Shown piece by piece: positions 19,242 through 28,767 of a DNA stretch of 64,000 nucleotides (the stretch's first letter is position 1; each line of letters starts with the position of its first letter). Made by a program: the position numbers and the translations under genes. The stretch comes from Desulfovibrio inopinatus DSM 10711. GTDB lineage: Bacteria; Desulfobacterota; Desulfovibrionia; Desulfovibrionales; Desulfovibrionaceae. Below the pieces are notes generated by a model, which had not been told where the DNA came from, searched no databases, and was given only the letters and a program-made list of their open reading frames with translations. The stretch is from contig NZ_AUBP01000025.1 of the NCBI RefSeq assembly GCF_000429305.1, positions 84,373 through 148,372 on the forward strand, in the 5' to 3' direction.

Positions 19242-20402
19242 TTAGCTCTTCCTCTTTCCAGTCAGCGCGCCAACAATTCCTGCGGCAACCCCTTCAGCCA
19301 CAGCGTTACGTTTATCAGCTCTCATTAAAATTTGCTCATCGCTGTTGTTTCCGACAAAACCGCACTCCAAGACTAATGCCGTCATCGGGAGTGGTTTCAA
19401 CATCTGAAAGGGACCGGCTCCTCTCCCCTGCTCATCAAAAGGTAAACCTTGAGGTACATGAGCAAAAAACGATTCTTTCAATGTTGTCGTTCCCATTCCG
19501 ATTCGGCCACTCAGGCATGTCAAAGGCGCCTGAAGAAACGACTCGATATCGGACAATGATGTCGGCTTCGCCATTTTCTTTCCAAGATCGTACTTCCACG
19601 ATTTGTTTTCTTGTTTTGCCGTCTGGCGATCCATCTCCGTGCGTCCTGCCGTGTCGTAGGAAAATGCCCACAGTCCACGCCCCTGAGGATTTGCTATCGC
19701 CGACGCATGAATAGAAACAAACACGTCCGCCTGGTACAAACTGGCTAAAAGCGCACGCTGGAAAAATGTCAGGTGGAAATCGGCTGTACGGGTAAGGAAC
19801 ACATCAAACGTTGTGGAAGACAACGCGCGCGCCACACGCAACGCAATATCCAAGCAAACATCCTTTTCCTGAAGCCCTTTCTTCCCAACACACCCGGTAT
19901 CAGGTCCACCATGGCCAGGATCGACAACAATCCGATACCGACGTGCTTGCTGATCAGACCTTCTTGACGTCAAACGCTCTTTCGCAGCTTGACGTTCGGC
20001 TTCAGCTTGGCGCTGTAATGTAGAGATAGCAGGCGCTGTTGTCGTATTTTGCCCATCGGAATATAATGACAGCATTTCCGCCATCATGCGCACGCGAGCA
20101 TCATTGGGATTGAGACGAAGTGCCTGCCGATATGCAACGAGAGCTTGTGTCGTATCACCTGCAGCCACATATGCTTGACCTAATAAAGACCATGCACGAA
20201 AATCACGCTGATTTTGAGCAACAGCTTGCTTTAAAGTCGCAATATTTTTGGCATTGGCATCGTGCTTTTTTTTGTCTTCTTTTGAAGACTGGAAACCAAG
20301 AATATTCCCTGTGACGGCAAAAAGAAGACGTGGCGAAATCACCCCACTTCCTAAAGCAGTGGCCAACACGGCGAGAAGATGACGACGACGCAAATTCATC
20401 AT
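19242..20402 (-). CDS. N-acetylmuramoyl-L-alanine amidase with Tat-like signal and TPR segment
   Basis: Zinc amidase that cuts the bond between MurNAc and the stem peptide in the periplasm. The ATG at 20402 has AGGA seven bases upstream and opens a signal with the twin-arginine motif (LRRRHLLAVL) and a hydrophobic stretch, as in Tat-exported AmiA and AmiC. Residues about 50-110 form two TPR-like repeats (WSLLGQAYVAAGDTTQALVA). The Amidase_3 domain follows (about 155-385) with zinc ligands in DPGHGGPDTGC, E in GLQEKDVCLD, and H in FVSIHASAI, and the catalytic Glu in LVLECGFVGN. The gene is convergent with tatA. Confidence 0.9.
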   Translation of the reverse strand: MMNLRRRHLLAVLATALGSGVISPRLLFAVTGNILGFQSSKEDKKKHDANAKNIATLKQAVAQNQRDFRAWSLLGQAYVAAGDTTQALVAYRQALRLNPNDARVRMMAEMLSLYSDGQNTTTAPAISTLQRQAEAERQAAKERLTSRRSDQQARRYRIVVDPGHGGPDTGCVGKKGLQEKDVCLDIALRVARALSSTTFDVFLTRTADFHLTFFQRALLASLYQADVFVSIHASAIANPQGRGLWAFSYDTAGRTEMDRQTAKQENKSWKYDLGKKMAKPTSLSDIESFLQAPLTCLSGRIGMGTTTLKESFFAHVPQGLPFDEQGRGAGPFQMLKPLPMTALVLECGFVGNNSDEQILMRADKRNAVAEGVAAGIVGALTGKRKS

Positions 20403-20508
20403 ATTGGATTCCTGGTCGCATGAAACAACACCATACAGGAGCACGTTCCTCGTACTATCGTTCTTGTCTCATCAGTTGCACGCGATGACAAGAGATGGCT
20501 GTAAGCTA

Positions 20509-21495
20509 TTATTTTGCAAGTGGTTGCAGAGGATGGAATAATCTTTTTTCTTGAGCTGAACACATCCACTCCCGAGCACAAAGGCGCAATCCATCCACAT
20601 CGTCTTTTGGAAACCAATCGATATGTTCTTGAATACGGAACCATGTCAGTTGGCGTTTCGCATAAGCACGGGTATTTTTTAGCCAACGCCGCTTGGCTTC
20701 GTCCAAATCGATATCCCCATCCAAATATGCAAGAAGCTCAGGGCATCCAATTCCCGTAAAAGCCGGCACATCACGTCGTCCTGCTTTGAGAAGTGCTCGT
20801 TGCATTTCATCCAACGCTCCAGCTTCAAGCATCAGATCAATGCGTCTTGCCAAGCGAGGCTTGAGTTCAACAAGATCTGTATCGATACCTAATATCAAGG
20901 CATTCAGGCGTGGTCCTTCCGGGGCGGTCTGTTGATGCCATTCGGTGAGAGGTTTACCGGTTTCAAAAAACACTTCAAACGCACGGCTCAATCTCTGTTT
21001 ATCATTAAAATGAATACGGTTGGCAAATGCAGGGTCAATTTCATGAAGTTTTTCATGAAGCACTCGCCCTGGGGTCTCCGGCATTAAGGAGCGTGCATGT
21101 TCCCATAAATCAATCACACGCTCTTTTGCCGCCGTTCCAATTGGGGGAATCGGTGCCAACCCATTCAACAGAGCACGCAGATACATCCCTGTACCACCGA
21201 CAAGGATGGGGGTCCGTCCCATGGAAAAAACCGATTCCACGGCTCGTCGGGCTTCTTCAACAAAAATTCCAGCCGTTACTTTACTTTCCAGCTCCATGTG
21301 ACCATACAGGAAATGCGGGCATACGGCCTGTTCTTGCGGGCTCGGTTGAGCCGTAACAAGAGGAAGATCACGATAAATCTGACGAGAATCGAGATTGACG
21401 ACAGCTCCCTGAAAGTCTTCAGCCAAAGCGAGTGAAGCCGCGGTTTTTCCTGTCCCCGTAGCACCGACGAGTACAAGGATAGATCCAGAAGTCAT
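20509..21495 (-). CDS. miaA: tRNA dimethylallyltransferase MiaA
   Basis: Adds the dimethylallyl group to A37 of tRNAs that read codons starting with U. The 328 residues begin with a P-loop (LVGATGTGKTAAS), followed by the substrate loops LDSRQIYRDLP and TAQPSPQE, and the glycine-rich GGTGMYLRALLNGL. The C-terminal part has the G-x-x-E-L motif (IGCPELLAYLDG) and the tRNA-binding segment NTRAYAKRQLTWFR. It overlaps the downstream coaD partner: its ATG shares four bases with the coaD stop, so coaD and miaA are translationally coupled. Confidence 0.96.
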   Translation of the reverse strand: MTSGSILVLVGATGTGKTAASLALAEDFQGAVVNLDSRQIYRDLPLVTAQPSPQEQAVCPHFLYGHMELESKVTAGIFVEEARRAVESVFSMGRTPILVGGTGMYLRALLNGLAPIPPIGTAAKERVIDLWEHARSLMPETPGRVLHEKLHEIDPAFANRIHFNDKQRLSRAFEVFFETGKPLTEWHQQTAPEGPRLNALILGIDTDLVELKPRLARRIDLMLEAGALDEMQRALLKAGRRDVPAFTGIGCPELLAYLDGDIDLDEAKRRWLKNTRAYAKRQLTWFRIQEHIDWFPKDDVDGLRLCAREWMCSAQEKRLFHPLQPLAK

Positions 21496-22004
21496 GATGT
21501 TTTGGGCAAAGGGACAACCCCGTATTTTTCTTGAAGACGCTCCACAACAAGAGCAGGCACAAGTTCTGTGACATCCCCGCCCAGCCTGGCAGCTTCTTTA
21601 ATGATGGTAGAACTAATGTAAAGCCAACGAAAATCCGTCATAAGAAAAACGGTTTCAACCGTACGTTCAAGCTTTCTGTTCATGAGTGCCATCTGGAACT
21701 CATATTCAAAGTCAGAAACAGCACGAAGCCCACGAAGGATAACGTTCGTTTTCCGACGTTTGACATAGTCCACTAAAAGCCCCTCAAACGATTCAACCAT
21801 AACCGCCGGCTCATCCGCAAAAACTTCTGCTGCCATTTCAACACGTTCTTGAACAGTAAAAAGCGGTTTTTTTTGGGAATTTCTTGCTACAGAGACGATA
21901 ACGGAATCATAAATATTCAAGGCGCGTTTCACCAAACTGACGTGTCCATTCGTCAAAGGATCAAATGATCCAGGATAGACGGCTACGCAACCGTGTTTTG
22001 CCAT
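21492..22004 (-). CDS. coaD: Phosphopantetheine adenylyltransferase
   Basis: Fourth step of coenzyme A synthesis: transfers AMP from ATP to 4'-phosphopantetheine. The 170 residues have the nucleotidyltransferase motif VYPGSFDPLTNGHVSLVKRA with the T-x-G-H signature, the FTVQERVEMAAEVF helix, and the C-terminal ISSTIIKEAARLGGD segment (the S-S-T/S motif). Length is normal. The start overlaps rsmD by 22 bases and the end overlaps miaA by four, so rsmD-coaD-miaA is an operon. Confidence 0.97.
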   Translation of the reverse strand: MAKHGCVAVYPGSFDPLTNGHVSLVKRALNIYDSVIVSVARNSQKKPLFTVQERVEMAAEVFADEPAVMVESFEGLLVDYVKRRKTNVILRGLRAVSDFEYEFQMALMNRKLERTVETVFLMTDFRWLYISSTIIKEAARLGGDVTELVPALVVERLQEKYGVVPLPKTS

Positions 22005-22549
22005 AAGAGAATCCTTGTTTGACCGTATTCACGGTCGGTTTCTAACTCGAGCCCGGCAGGAACTTCGAAACTGCCTACTCTTACATTTCGTTCCACCTCA
22101 GCGACAACGATTCCATTCGGTGCAATACAACCTCGCTTTGCGCACAGATCAAGAACACCGGGTAAGTCATCACGGCCATAGGGTGGATCAATGAAAATCA
22201 AGTCAAAACCGTTCTGACATCGATCAACAAATGTGGTGACATCACCACAAACAACGGAAAATTCGCGCGGGGGCAAGCCAAGTGTACGGGCATTGTCCCG
22301 TAACAGTCCGGCAAGACGTTTATTGCGTTCCACAACCGTCGCACTTTTTGCTCCACGGCTCACGGCCTCGAAAGCAAGTGACCCTGTCCCCGCAAAAAGA
22401 TCAAGGACAAGACTATCCTCAAAACACAGGCCACGAGCAATGAGCATGGAAAAAATCGACTCACGAACCCGAGCCATAGCCGGTCGTACGCCGGCAATAT
22501 CGAGTGTTTTCAGTTGTCGGCCTTTGAAACGACCGCTGATGATTCGCAT
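21983..22549 (-). CDS. rsmD: 16S rRNA (guanine(966)-N(2))-methyltransferase RsmD
   Basis: Methylates G966 in helix 31 of 16S rRNA. The 188 residues start with the family's N-terminal signature MRIISGRFKGRQLKT and RPAMARVRESIFSML. The SAM-binding motif I is VLDLFAGTGSLAFEAVSRGA and the catalytic motif IV is DLIFIDPPYGR (D-P-P-Y). Length is normal. It overlaps coaD by 22 bases, a common rsmD-coaD pairing. Confidence 0.96.
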   Translation of the reverse strand: MRIISGRFKGRQLKTLDIAGVRPAMARVRESIFSMLIARGLCFEDSLVLDLFAGTGSLAFEAVSRGAKSATVVERNKRLAGLLRDNARTLGLPPREFSVVCGDVTTFVDRCQNGFDLIFIDPPYGRDDLPGVLDLCAKRGCIAPNGIVVAEVERNVRVGSFEVPAGLELETDREYGQTRILLWQNTVA

Positions 22550-22620
22550 GTGTTCTCCTGACGACTGGCAGTAGCAAGAGCAGGCCTCAAACTCGGGCCT
22601 TCAGTTGGTTATTGGATCGA

Positions 22621-23691
22621 TTATGCCTGTGTCGAAGGACGCCTGAGTCCTGTCAACAGTGCGTATGTGTTTGGGCTGTAGCGTGCCAAAAGCCGCCCCG
22701 TCCCGAGAGCTGTACAGAAAGTTATGATACTGATTCCAAAATAATACACAATGTCCGTAAGCGGATTGAATGGAAGAAAAATAAAGCGACTATAATATAT
22801 AAAAAGCGACAAAATGGGCTCATGAATTAAATATACAAAAAATGAAAACGGAGCGGCCCGCAGCAAAATGGCATTATTGCACACCCAAGGCAAGCGAGAA
22901 AGCGCCCACAAAGCCCCCACTCCACTAATGAGTTCCAGACAATGTTGAGGATAATACCACTCGGGAGATATGCTGTCTGCCTCTAGCCATACACCGAGAC
23001 TAAGCATCAGAATATACCCTACGACAATCCACGTGCCATATTGTGAAAGCCCATCGAGATCCACGTCTTTTTTGGCCAGAACACACCCGCAATAAAAGAA
23101 AAATACGCCTGAAGCATCAAGCGTCAAATAAGGAGCTGGGTGCTGTGTCCAAAAAATGAATACAAGGATAATGCCCCATACTTTGGTCACACGAAAGAAG
23201 CCTAAAAACAGAGGGGCGGCGAGAAAAAAGATATACAGGTCTCGCAAGAACCATAAAGTGTAATTGATCGGTTTCCCATGAATCCCGAGGAAAAGATCCC
23301 AAATCCCTCGATCTGTCAAATACGCCTGGTTCCCAATATATGGAATTTTTCCAAACGCCATAATGCTCAAAACAAGGAGCGTGTTAAACAAGAGATAGGG
23401 AAAAAGAACGGTTTTCGTCTTTTTTATCACTGTCTTGACATATGAATCCCTGGTAAATGTCCACGTCGAAAAGAAAAGATATGAGGAAATAATAAAAAAT
23501 AAGGGAACAGCCACACGGCAAAGATGATGTCCCCAAATTGACGCGGTGAACCAGACTGCAGGCGGATAGTCTTTCACATAGACGATAAGCCCCTTTTCCG
23601 CGTGAATCATAATGACGAAGAAGACAAGAGCGATTTTGAGCACGTCGATACGATGCGACGTCACTCTATCAATACGACGACGAGTACTCAT
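22621..23691 (-). CDS. Acyltransferase 3 family membrane protein
   Basis: The 356 residues form about ten membrane helices of the Acyl_transf_3 family, which move acetyl or other acyl groups onto cell-surface sugars or related targets. The early motif (IDVLKIALVFFVIMIHAEKG) holds the conserved histidine of the family, and a second conserved region (WFLRDLYIFFLAAPLFLGF) matches the family's R-x-x-x-x-P pattern. It has no SGNH domain, unlike the larger relative at 48-50 kb. It lies 18 bp before the fusA stop side on the same strand; the acceptor is unknown. Confidence 0.85.
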   Translation of the reverse strand: MSTRRRIDRVTSHRIDVLKIALVFFVIMIHAEKGLIVYVKDYPPAVWFTASIWGHHLCRVAVPLFFIISSYLFFSTWTFTRDSYVKTVIKKTKTVLFPYLLFNTLLVLSIMAFGKIPYIGNQAYLTDRGIWDLFLGIHGKPINYTLWFLRDLYIFFLAAPLFLGFFRVTKVWGIILVFIFWTQHPAPYLTLDASGVFFFYCGCVLAKKDVDLDGLSQYGTWIVVGYILMLSLGVWLEADSISPEWYYPQHCLELISGVGALWALSRLPWVCNNAILLRAAPFSFFVYLIHEPILSLFIYYSRFIFLPFNPLTDIVYYFGISIITFCTALGTGRLLARYSPNTYALLTGLRRPSTQA

Positions 23692-23709
23692 GCATAGTCC
23701 AAATACGTA

Positions 23710-25761
23710 TCAGTCCAACACATCAAAGCGAGAAAACTTCATGACCATACCAGCTCGTCCTTGGGTTGCAGAACGCATTTGCGTGGAAAACCCAAAGAGA
23801 CTGCGTAAAGGTGTCAATGATTTCACTATTTTGATTCCGCCACGATCGAACATATTTTCGATTTTGGCTCCCTTTGTCCCGAGTAGCCCGATAATTTCTC
23901 CAACGAACTCTTCGGGAACAGAAATCTCCACATCCATCAAGGGTTCCATAAGGCGCAATCCTGCGTTTTGAAGCCCGTCTTTCACGGCAAGGTGCGCGGC
24001 CATACGAAACCCCACTTCCGTTGATTGCCCTTCAAGGCGCTCAAGCTCCACAACACGAACACGAACATCCTGAACAGGAAATCCTTTAATGGGACCACTT
24101 TGCAAGGCATCATCAATACCATCGGACACGGCATCAATCCATTTAGGCGGCCAAAGATCAATATCGACTTCAAAAACAATATCTTGCCCACCATCTCGAG
24201 GCAGTGGAGACACTTCCACGACCACATGCCCATGGTGCAACTGTTCGCCCAACTCTCTGTGAAAGAGTCCCTTTCCACGACCTGTAGTGAGTATTGTTTC
24301 CTGATAGACAACTTGAGGATTTCCGGCGCGTGGTTCCAGTTTATATTCACGCCGTAATCTGTCCAGCACCACTTCAAGGTGGAGTTCTCCCATTCCTGAG
24401 AGAACAATTTGTCCAGTTTCCTCGTCGTTCACCAATGTCAGCGTCGGGTCTTCAAGCAAATACTTTTCCATCGCCGCCAAGAGTTTGTTGGCTTCATCCG
24501 TATTCCGCGGCTCAATAGCGAGAGATATCACTGGCTTATAGCCAGAAATCGTTTCAAGTACGACAGGCCGATCAACATAAGTCAGAGTATCTCCGGTTTT
24601 CGCAAAGCGCATTCCGGCTGCTGCAATGATGTCACCGGCATACGCGACATCGAGTTTTTCTTTATGATCAGCGTGCAGGTGAAACAATCGAGCAACTCGC
24701 TCCACTTTTTCTTGGGTGACGTTGTAAACATCCTGTCCAGCTTCGAGTTTCCCGGAATAAATACGCATAAGAACCAACTTGCGTCCGGTTTCCAAAGTGA
24801 CTTTAAAGGCAAGTGCGGTCAGCGGCTCCTTTGCACTGATAGGAATCGTAATTTCTTCATGTGTTTTAGGATCAATCCCCGTCACATGTTCTCTATCAGC
24901 AGGACTGGGCAGATAGGCACATACGGCGTCGAGTACGGGTTGAACGCCAATGTTTTTCAGTGCAGAACCGCATAAAACCGGAACAACGGTATTCGACAAT
25001 GTCAGCCCTCGAATTGTCGACTGTATCGTTGCTGTCGAAATGTCTTCTCCTGCAACGTACAACTCAAGCAAGCTGTCATCACTTTCGGCAATGGCTTCCA
25101 GCAAGGCATCACGCCAGGGTTGAGCCAAAGCAGCTTCATTTTCGTCAAGATCGTGAAGAGAATAAGTTTCTCCCATATCCTCCGCATCGAAACGCAAACG
25201 TTTCATATGTACAAGATCAATAATACCTTCAAAATCTTGCCCCTGACCGACAGGAATCTGCAAGGCAAGCGGATTGGCATGCAGTCTGTCACGTAACGCC
25301 GCAACAGCTTTTTCAAAGTCTGCCCCAAGACGGTCCATTTTGTTAATAAACGCGAGTTTCGGGACTCCGTATTTTTGCGATTGCCGCCAGACAGTCTCGG
25401 ATTGCGGTTCGACGCCGGAAACTGCACAAAAGACGCCGACAGCGCCATCCAGCACCCGCAAAGCGCGTTCGACTTCTATCGTGAAATCGACATGGCCCGG
25501 TGTATCTATAATATTGATACGATGGTCGCCCCAAATACATGCCGTACAAGCCGAAGCGATGGTAATCCCACGCTCTTGCTCTTCTGGCATAAAGTCCATT
25601 GTGGCCGTTCCTTCGTGGACCTCTCCCATACGATGGATACGCTTACTGTAGTACAGGATACGTTCGGAAAGCGTTGTCTTTCCTGCATCGATATGCGCAA
25701 TGATGCCGATATTGCGAATCATGGACAAGGCGTTCTGGCTTTGTCCTTTTTTCGTAGCCAT
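23710..25761 (-). CDS. fusA: Elongation factor G (probable EF-G paralog outside the str operon)
   Basis: Translational GTPase of 683 residues. The G domain shows G1 AHIDAGKTT, G2 ERGITI, G3 DTPGHVDF and G4 INKMDRLGAD. Domains II, III (MGELHLEVVLDRL) and IV-V (EPLMDVEISVPEEFVGEIIGL) are complete. It is not next to rpsL, rpsG or tuf genes, as the main EF-G gene would normally be, so it may be a second EF-G specialised for elongation or recycling. That is inference; the canonical copy is not in this window. It begins 42 bp after the partner gene on the same strand. Confidence 0.88.
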   Translation of the reverse strand: MATKKGQSQNALSMIRNIGIIAHIDAGKTTLSERILYYSKRIHRMGEVHEGTATMDFMPEEQERGITIASACTACIWGDHRINIIDTPGHVDFTIEVERALRVLDGAVGVFCAVSGVEPQSETVWRQSQKYGVPKLAFINKMDRLGADFEKAVAALRDRLHANPLALQIPVGQGQDFEGIIDLVHMKRLRFDAEDMGETYSLHDLDENEAALAQPWRDALLEAIAESDDSLLELYVAGEDISTATIQSTIRGLTLSNTVVPVLCGSALKNIGVQPVLDAVCAYLPSPADREHVTGIDPKTHEEITIPISAKEPLTALAFKVTLETGRKLVLMRIYSGKLEAGQDVYNVTQEKVERVARLFHLHADHKEKLDVAYAGDIIAAAGMRFAKTGDTLTYVDRPVVLETISGYKPVISLAIEPRNTDEANKLLAAMEKYLLEDPTLTLVNDEETGQIVLSGMGELHLEVVLDRLRREYKLEPRAGNPQVVYQETILTTGRGKGLFHRELGEQLHHGHVVVEVSPLPRDGGQDIVFEVDIDLWPPKWIDAVSDGIDDALQSGPIKGFPVQDVRVRVVELERLEGQSTEVGFRMAAHLAVKDGLQNAGLRLMEPLMDVEISVPEEFVGEIIGLLGTKGAKIENMFDRGGIKIVKSLTPLRSLFGFSTQMRSATQGRAGMVMKFSRFDVLD

Positions 25762-25803
25762 GGGGTTCGGGCCTCCGGTAATTGAGACGTGGGAACGGGA
25801 AAA

Positions 25804-26757
25804 CTATTCAGGTGAGATTGAATACGTTTTCATCGTCGGCATGGCAAGTGTAGCCATACTCTTGGCAAGAAAGCATCGACGCGTGGAACGAAAAAAAGAT
25901 GACGACAATTCCGGCCAAATAAAATCGCTTTCTCGTCCGGATTGCACAACAAGTGATGAGGCATGCATGAATGAAGTAGGATCATATTCCGAAGCTATTG
26001 CCAAAAGGCCAGGAAGGTCTTCATATACATTTTGCGTACAGCTGGAACCTGAAGCTCGGCCAAACATTTCTGCGTGAAGCTGTTGAATACTTTCGCCAGC
26101 ATGGCAAAAACGCAGGGTCTCTTCATCAACTTGTTGTTCTTCCGCAATGATCCCCACTCCTGGATGCATTGTCGGTTGCCATGTCGGAAGAGAACGACAC
26201 GCAGAAGCCAAGTCATGACTTTCAAAAAAAGAATGTTGTGGTGTGATGATGCACACATCACTGACTCCAGCAACATGAGTAAGAAACGTTGCCCACATTT
26301 CCTGCTCCAGGGAAAGCACAGCCTCAATACCGGCTAGCTCCATGGCGACGACTAGCGCCGGAGGCCAATTGGCATATTCCATTCCGATACCGACAACAAG
26401 AACAAGCGGTATTCTGGCAGTAACGGCAGGAATCAGACATGCTAAAAGTCGAGCAGGAGATTGAAAACGATCATTGAAGGCAACCACACACACATCATGC
26501 GGCTTTTCGATACAATACGTACCCTGCCCGCTCGGGGAAGTTTTTGCGATGCAAATTTCAGGAGTAGGTGTTGGGGGGTACGCGTCAAACAGGCCAGCCA
26601 TGCAGGTCTTTAACCGTGCACGGCCAATATCGTCTACCGTATCATAACTGACAGCAAAAACGTCTTCAGAAAGAATCCGCTGTTCGAGCCAAGCAGATTC
26701 TCCCATGACCGAATGGCCAGATAAGAACGTCTCAAGGCGTGTTATGGGATCAACCAT
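25804..26757 (-). CDS. Protein of unknown function, possibly related to histidinol dehydrogenase
   Basis: The 317 residues are soluble. The section at about 95-165 (FQSPARLLACLIPAVTARIP, then PPALVVAMELAGIEAVLSLE) recalls the region of histidinol dehydrogenase around its P-G-G-x-A-x-x-P-S and A-A-x-L-A-G-V motifs. However, the zinc ligands and the C-terminal half of HisD cannot be found. I regard any relation as weak. The N-terminus (ITRLETFLSGHSVMGESAWL) and C-terminus are unlike known families. It lies 42 bp upstream of the EF-G gene and is probably co-transcribed with it; the link is unexplained. Confidence 0.55.
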   Translation of the reverse strand: MVDPITRLETFLSGHSVMGESAWLEQRILSEDVFAVSYDTVDDIGRARLKTCMAGLFDAYPPTPTPEICIAKTSPSGQGTYCIEKPHDVCVVAFNDRFQSPARLLACLIPAVTARIPLVLVVGIGMEYANWPPALVVAMELAGIEAVLSLEQEMWATFLTHVAGVSDVCIITPQHSFFESHDLASACRSLPTWQPTMHPGVGIIAEEQQVDEETLRFCHAGESIQQLHAEMFGRASGSSCTQNVYEDLPGLLAIASEYDPTSFMHASSLVVQSGRESDFIWPELSSSFFRSTRRCFLAKSMATLAMPTMKTYSISPE

Positions 26758-26891
26758 ATTTGGGAAGCTCGTATTCAGATCCGACAGGCCTCTCAGACCT
26801 CCACTTTAGGAAACACGCAATAGACACGAACAATGCGTGCACCAAAGTAAGATGTATCCGAGCCGCCTGCCGGTTTTGTTCTTGTGATGGC

Positions 26892-27626
26892 TTAGAGCCA
26901 CTCCTTCAGCCATTGTCGCCAATCGCCCTCAATTTCTCGACGTTCATCTTCTGTGAGCGTCTTCTGGTATTCGAGATATGACAAGGCTGCCCGTTCTTTG
27001 GAGTATTCAACGACTTCAGGAACGTCTTTGAAGTTGTCGGCCACATACATATAACGACGCCAGGCAGGACCGTAATTATCCGTACGCCAATAAAAATCAG
27101 CGACAAACAGCTCATGCTCTGCCATTCGTTTGCGGCATTTCAGGATGTACTCTCCGGCGAGCTTTCCGTATTCGGTTTGCGGGAAGGTTTCTTCCAGCAA
27201 GTAGAAATACTGCAGTGCCGTTTGGAGATTATCTGGCGGCATATCAATGGATTCAGCACGCTTGAAGTTTGACATCCCAATCTGAAACAGAACATAGGGA
27301 ATTTCTTCATCACGTGGATGTAGCGATTCAAACTCCATATACACATCGGATGCTGTCGCATAGTCCTCTTCCAAGAACAGCGCATCACCCAACGCAATGA
27401 GAGCTGGCGTTGTGTACGGACTAAAAGGATAACGATCTTTGAGTTTGGTGAAATACTCGATGGCGTTGCTGTATTTCTTTTCACTCATAGCGTCCCGGCC
27501 AGCTTCGTACAATTCCTGGGCTGTGTCCTCGGGAGGCGGCAGAAAGAAATAATCAATAAAACCGCACCCATTGAGTTGAGTCACCAGAAGGAATATCGCA
27601 ATAAGACGGATGACTGACAGATTCAT
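26892..27626 (-). CDS. bamD: Outer membrane assembly lipoprotein BamD
   Basis: Essential lipoprotein of the BAM complex that inserts beta-barrel proteins in the outer membrane. The start at 27626 gives a signal peptide with lipobox LNGC (lipid-bearing Cys at residue 21); a longer frame exists but would bury the lipobox. About 244 residues follow the BamD pattern of five TPR-like helix pairs: AQELYEAGRDAMSEKKYSNA, FTKLKDRYPFSPYTTPA, FPQTEYGKLAGEYILKCR, and ADFYWRTDNYGPAWRRYMYV. Length and repeats are normal for the family. Confidence 0.9.
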   Translation of the reverse strand: MNLSVIRLIAIFLLVTQLNGCGFIDYFFLPPPEDTAQELYEAGRDAMSEKKYSNAIEYFTKLKDRYPFSPYTTPALIALGDALFLEEDYATASDVYMEFESLHPRDEEIPYVLFQIGMSNFKRAESIDMPPDNLQTALQYFYLLEETFPQTEYGKLAGEYILKCRKRMAEHELFVADFYWRTDNYGPAWRRYMYVADNFKDVPEVVEYSKERAALSYLEYQKTLTEDERREIEGDWRQWLKEWL

Positions 27627-27785
27627 GGTGTCCAAGTGGGTTAGATATTCGTAAAAAACAGTCTCGCATCGGTCGAAACTGATACCAGATTGAGGCTGAG
27701 CATACAAACCAAAAAACAGCAAGGAAAAGACAACCAATCAAGCAGACTGTTTATATATATAGAAAATGCTGCTGTTTTTCTCCCC

Positions 27786-27812
27786 AAAAAAAAGGACCAC
27801 CGAGGGTGGCCC
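27786..27812 (-). terminator. Terminator after trxB
   Basis: Arms GGACCACC and GGTGGCCC separated by GAG, with a run of eight A on the plus strand, which reads as a T run after the hairpin on the minus strand. It lies just past the trxB stop. Confidence 0.8.
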
Positions 27813-27835
27813 TGGACACGGTCGTTTGACAGCGA

Positions 27836-28762
27836 TCAAATAAACCCCTTTTCTTCCATATAGGCGTGCGCTGCATTCGCAGCGGTAGCGCCATCCCCCA
27901 CGGCTGTCGTAATCTGCCGACACAATTTTGACCTGATGTCTCCGGCAGCAAAAATCCCAGGGACTGAAGTACGCATCTCAGCATCCGTGATAATAAATCC
28001 ACGTTCATCAAGCTGTATTTCAGGAGGATAAAAATCTCCATGAGGATCGTATCCGACAAAAACGAAAACACCGTCGACACTCAGATGCTCTTTTTCACCT
28101 GTTTTGATGTTTTCGATCTCAATGCCGGTCACTTTATCATCTCCCAAAATACGTTTGGCCAATGTACTTCGGCGAATAGTGATGACAGGATTTACCTCAC
28201 ATCGATTTTGAAAACACTTGTGTCCCCGGAAGTCATCGCGCCGGTGAAGGAGGTAGAGTTTTTTGACGAGACGAGCCAAGTATAATGATTCTTCGAGCGC
28301 GGTGTTGCCACCCCCAATAACCGCAACCACCTGATCACGAAAGAAATTCCCATCACACGTGGCGCAATAGGATACACCTTTGCCCGACAGCTCTTTTTCT
28401 CCAGGGAGTCCGAGTTCTTTATACACAGCTCCCGTACAAACAATAATCGTCCTTGCTTCCACCCACGTATCGCCAATCTTGAGGCGGTGCATCTCTTTGC
28501 CGACTTCAATACGACTTACTTCGTCGTTGTACGTGTCATAGTGGTACGGCTTAAGATGTTCGGCAAAAATATCAGCAAGTTTCCACCCTTCAACCGGCTG
28601 GGGAAACCCCGGATAGTTTTCTACAAGATGCGTTCGAAGGACTTGCCCTCCTGGAGCAAGTTTCTCCACGACAGCAACTTTCACTTGAAACCGCAAAAGA
28701 TAAAGGGCGGCCGTTATTCCGGCCGGGCCGCCCCCAATGACGATGGCGTCATACCTATTCAT
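27836..28762 (-). CDS. trxB: Thioredoxin reductase
   Basis: FAD enzyme that reduces thioredoxin with NADPH (or a related donor). The 308 residues have an N-terminal FAD fold (YDAIVIGGGPAGITAALYL), the redox-active CATC pair in GVSYCATCDGNFF, a central pyridine-nucleotide fold (VAVIGGGNTALEESLYLA) and the closing FAD segment (VPGIFAAGDIRSKLCRQI). After the second fold the residues HRRDDFRG fit the H-R-R-x-x-x-R pattern linked to NADPH. It lies 5 bp after the thioredoxin gene, so the pair is one operon. Confidence 0.95.
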   Translation of the reverse strand: MNRYDAIVIGGGPAGITAALYLLRFQVKVAVVEKLAPGGQVLRTHLVENYPGFPQPVEGWKLADIFAEHLKPYHYDTYNDEVSRIEVGKEMHRLKIGDTWVEARTIIVCTGAVYKELGLPGEKELSGKGVSYCATCDGNFFRDQVVAVIGGGNTALEESLYLARLVKKLYLLHRRDDFRGHKCFQNRCEVNPVITIRRSTLAKRILGDDKVTGIEIENIKTGEKEHLSVDGVFVFVGYDPHGDFYPPEIQLDERGFIITDAEMRTSVPGIFAAGDIRSKLCRQITTAVGDGATAANAAHAYMEEKGFI

Positions 28763-28767
28763 GATGA

